This document shows, piece by piece, positions 6,087 to 7,607 of a stretch of 7,607 bases of DNA; position 1 is the stretch's first letter; each line of letters begins with the position of its first letter. The translations under genes and the position numbers were made by a program. Source of the stretch: Deltaproteobacteria bacterium (GTDB lineage: Bacteria > Desulfobacterota > GWC2-55-46 > S146-73). The notes beneath the pieces are model-generated. The model saw only the letters and a program-made list of their open reading frames with translations. It was not told the origin of the DNA and ran no database searches. The stretch covers positions 1 through 7,607 of the forward strand of contig WGFF01000114.1 in assembly GCA_015492355.1 (NCBI GenBank), given 5' to 3'.

Positions 6087-7214
6087 CTATTTATATCTCT
6101 CCATCACCTCGATTATCTGGGCAGGGGTTATGGGCTCGCCGTCCACCCTGTGTATGCCCACTACCTCACAGTCCGCACATCTTTCGACCTCGTAGACTAT
6201 CTGTCCGAGATTCATCTCTGGCACCACTACAACCCTTGCCCGCTTTGAGACCTCCCTTATCGTATCCTCAGGGAAGGGCCAGAGTGTAAGGGGGCGAAGG
6301 AGACCTACCTTTATTCCCTTCTCCCTTGCTATCTTCACTGCCTCCCTTCCAGACCTGGCTGTGGAGCCGTATGCGAGGATACATATCTCTGCATCATCGA
6401 GGTGGAACTCCTCGTTCTTCATTATATCGTCTCTGTTGTTCTCTATCTTCCGTATTATCCTCTTTATGCCTTCCTGTATCGTGGCAGGGTCGTTGGTCGG
6501 GAAACCGTCCTGCCTGTGGTTGAGCCCTGTTACATGGAACCTGTAGCCCTCACCGTATGCAGCAAGTGGGGCTATCTCGTAGCGCTCATCATAGGGGAAG
6601 TACTCCTCCGGGGGACATGTGGGCTTTACCCTGTCCACCACCTCTATCTCCCCTGGCTCTGGCAGGACTATGGGCTCCCTCATGTGTCCCACTATCTCGT
6701 CATAGAGTATCATCACCGGGGTACGGTACTTCTCTGCAAGGTTGAACGCCCTTACTGTCTCAAAAAGTATCTCCTGTACATACGCCGGGGTGAGCGCTAT
6801 GACAGGATGGTCTCCATGGGTACCCCATCTTGCCTGCATCACGTCTGCCTGCCCTGGACCGGTGGGATAGCCTGTTGATGGACCACCCCTCATAACATTC
6901 ACAATCACACACGGTACCTCTGCCAGACAGGCAAAGCCTATACCTTCCTGCTTGAGGGAAAAACCAGGACCAGATGTTGCGGTCATGGACTTTACACCTG
7001 CAAGGGACGCACCTATTATTGCGGATATGGACGCTATCTCGTCCTCCATCTGTATGAACTTCCCCCCCGCCTTCGGGAGCTTCACAGACAGTGCCTCTGC
7101 CACCTCTGTGGACGGTGTGATGGGATAACCCGCAAAAAACCTGCATCCTGCATACAGGGCACCCTCTGCGCAGGCTTCGTTACCCTGTAAAAGTATTCTC
7201 TTCTTCTCAGCCAT
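6087..7214 (-). CDS. korA: 2-oxoacid (2-oxoglutarate):ferredoxin oxidoreductase, alpha subunit
   Basis: A 375-residue alpha chain joining the pyrimidine-binding (PYR) domain with the C-terminal OFOR domain, normal in length for KorA. Motifs: AGYPITPSTE at 28-37 (the YPITPS 2-oxoacid-binding loop), QMEDE at 55-59 (the glutamate that activates ThDP), TSGPGFSLK at 80-88 and RGGPSTGYPT at 109-118. The GPSTG-x-PT form is more like 2-oxoglutarate enzymes than like the pyruvate or 2-oxoisovalerate forms known to me, which supports Kor over Por or Vor, though not conclusively. An in-frame TAA eight codons upstream bounds the frame, making the ATG at 7214 the only standard start. The strong AGGAGGT ends about 11-12 nt from that ATG, longer than usual. 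It begins 21 nt after the korD stop. Databases often label such proteins VorB; the substrate should be treated as probable. Confidence 0.93.
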   Translation of the reverse strand: MAEKKRILLQGNEACAEGALYAGCRFFAGYPITPSTEVAEALSVKLPKAGGKFIQMEDEIASISAIIGASLAGVKSMTATSGPGFSLKQEGIGFACLAEVPCVIVNVMRGGPSTGYPTGPGQADVMQARWGTHGDHPVIALTPAYVQEILFETVRAFNLAEKYRTPVMILYDEIVGHMREPIVLPEPGEIEVVDRVKPTCPPEEYFPYDERYEIAPLAAYGEGYRFHVTGLNHRQDGFPTNDPATIQEGIKRIIRKIENNRDDIMKNEEFHLDDAEICILAYGSTARSGREAVKIAREKGIKVGLLRPLTLWPFPEDTIREVSKRARVVVVPEMNLGQIVYEVERCADCEVVGIHRVDGEPITPAQIIEVMERYK

Positions 7215-7235
7215 CTTAAAGGCATACCTCCTTGA

Positions 7236-7439
7236 TTAATCAAAGACCTGTATGGCAAAATCAGGACACCTCAGATCGCACAGCTGACACCTCGTACATG
7301 CCTCGAGATTCTTCACACTCACCACCGATCCCTTCATCTCTAACACATTGGTGGGACAGAAATCAACGCAAATGCTACATCCCTTACACAGATTCTCGTG
7401 TATGACTATGTTGGGAAGCTTCTTTGCCGGCTCTACCAT
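7236..7439 (-). CDS. korD: 2-oxoacid (2-oxoglutarate):ferredoxin oxidoreductase, delta (2x[4Fe-4S] ferredoxin) subunit
   Basis: A 67-residue bacterial-type dicluster ferredoxin, the usual electron-exit subunit of four-subunit 2-oxoacid oxidoreductases. Cluster motifs are CKGCSICVDFCP at 18-29 and CTRCQLCDLRCP at 48-59, both full CxxCxxCxxxCP sets. Each cluster is expected to take three cysteines from one motif and the fourth from the other. It is the first gene of the kor block, with a strong GGAGGAG Shine-Dalgarno 3-4 nt from the ATG (spacing slightly short) and 21 bp to korA. The delta-alpha-beta-gamma order is common for Kor/Vor operons. A free-standing ferredoxin is unlikely given the context. 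Confidence 0.93.
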   Translation of the reverse strand: MVEPAKKLPNIVIHENLCKGCSICVDFCPTNVLEMKGSVVSVKNLEACTRCQLCDLRCPDFAIQVFD

Positions 7440-7474
7440 CTCTCCTCCTCGAGATTTGGATTTATAAGGGGGTA

Positions 7475-7505
7475 TTGCTTCAGGGGGGTACCCCCCCTGA
7501 AACCC
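7475..7505 (-). repeat. Palindromic repeat element, copy nearest korD
   Basis: TTCAGGGGGG (7479-7488) pairs perfectly with CCCCCCTGAA (7492-7501) with a 3-nt loop. Flanking sequence matches the second copy about 85 bp away: TTGC before the left arm and ACC after the right. On the minus strand the element ends with CCCTGAAGCAA, 35 nt before the korD ATG, so it sits in the mRNA leader or in the promoter. Confidence 0.85.
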
Positions 7506-7544
7506 CCGATTCTTTCACTAAGGTAGTTTGTTTTAATTTTAATA

Positions 7545-7561
7545 AAGCAACTGCGTTGCTT
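7545..7561. repeat. Short perfect hairpin next to the distal palindrome
   Basis: AAGCAAC (7545-7551) pairs with GTTGCTT (7555-7561) with a 3-nt loop. It directly abuts the distal copy of the palindromic repeat, and its right arm overlaps the first bases of that repeat's TTGCTTCAGGGG segment. There is no T tract in either direction that would make it a clear terminator. Confidence 0.55.
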
Positions 7562-7590
7562 GCTTCAGGGGGTTTTACCCCCTGAAACCT
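7560..7590 (-). repeat. Palindromic repeat element, distal copy
   Basis: TTCAGGGGGT (7564-7573) pairs perfectly with ACCCCCTGAA (7577-7586) with a 3-nt T loop. It shares TTGCTTCAGGGGG, the CCCCCTGAAAC right arm and the loop position with the copy at 7475-7505, so the two are a direct repeat. It may lie at the 3' end of whatever gene precedes this operon. Confidence 0.85.
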
Positions 7591-7607
7591 CCTGTTTTCA
7601 CTTCTGA

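Larger units (their letters stand above)
7440..7607. other. Leader region upstream of korD with palindromic elements
   Basis: 168 bp without a supported gene. It holds two GC-rich palindromes (7479-7501, 7564-7586), a 7-bp hairpin (7545-7561) and an AT-rich island (about 7509-7546) between them. A promoter for the kor genes would be expected here, and a TTATAAA sequence lies 20-25 nt upstream of the korD Shine-Dalgarno, but I see no convincing -35 box, so none is called. The coding region upstream of this operon lies outside the window. Confidence 0.6.

Noticed and set aside
6402..6878. Plus-strand frames opposite korA, including one of 158 codons
   Set aside because: They lie inside a complete, motif-rich korA on the other strand and show no recognisable domain.
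7440..7607. Palindromes upstream of korD as a CRISPR array or as transposon ends
   Set aside because: Only two copies are present, the spacing sequence is AT-rich and single, and no transposase, cas gene or target-site duplication is visible in the window.

Overview
The window reads as a piece of the central carbon metabolism of an anaerobic, possibly thermophilic bacterium. All supported genes lie on the minus strand, so transcription runs from high to low coordinates. Arginine is mostly AGG/AGA and isoleucine mostly ATA, a pattern common in thermophiles. Most genes have a recognisable Shine-Dalgarno (several GGAGG). Four-subunit ferredoxin-dependent 2-oxoacid oxidoreductase together with an SdhE-type succinate dehydrogenase/fumarate reductase occurs in lineages such as Nitrospirota, Aquificota, Desulfobacterota and some archaea. 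I cannot place the organism more precisely, and the lineage is an inference.

Right edge (7440-7607): a non-coding leader with two copies of a GC-rich palindromic element and a small third hairpin. Block 1 (7439 down to 4589): korD-korA-korB-korC, a complete 2-oxoacid:ferredoxin oxidoreductase: two-cluster ferredoxin subunit, alpha chain, thiamine diphosphate (ThDP)-binding beta chain and gamma chain. The gene neighbourhood points to 2-oxoglutarate as substrate. Spacer (4356-4588): 233 bp without a convincing gene, made almost entirely of hairpins, one a perfect 17-bp stem that starts 4 nt after the korC stop. Block 2 (4355 down to 848): sdhA-sdhB-sdhE, a type-E succinate:acceptor oxidoreductase/fumarate reductase with a covalent-FAD flavoprotein, an iron-sulfur protein with an extra cysteine in its third cluster motif, and a heterodisulfide-reductase-B-like subunit with two CCG domains. 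Classical membrane anchors SdhC/SdhD are absent. It is followed closely by a metal-dependent TIM-barrel protein of the sugar phosphate isomerase/endonuclease IV superfamily (821-108), and then by a possible gene start that runs off the left edge (75-1).

Together the two blocks would interconvert 2-oxoglutarate and succinyl-CoA (with ferredoxin) and succinate and fumarate (with a quinone, thiol or other low-potential partner). These are two of the steps that differ between the oxidative and reductive TCA cycles, so the locus could serve either direction. Succinyl-CoA synthetase, which would link them, is not in the window. I found no mobile-element gene, CRISPR array, tRNA or rRNA, and no clearly new multi-gene system. 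The least explained items are the hairpin repeats, the acceptor of the anchorless SdhABE complex, and the TIM-barrel gene in a TCA operon.
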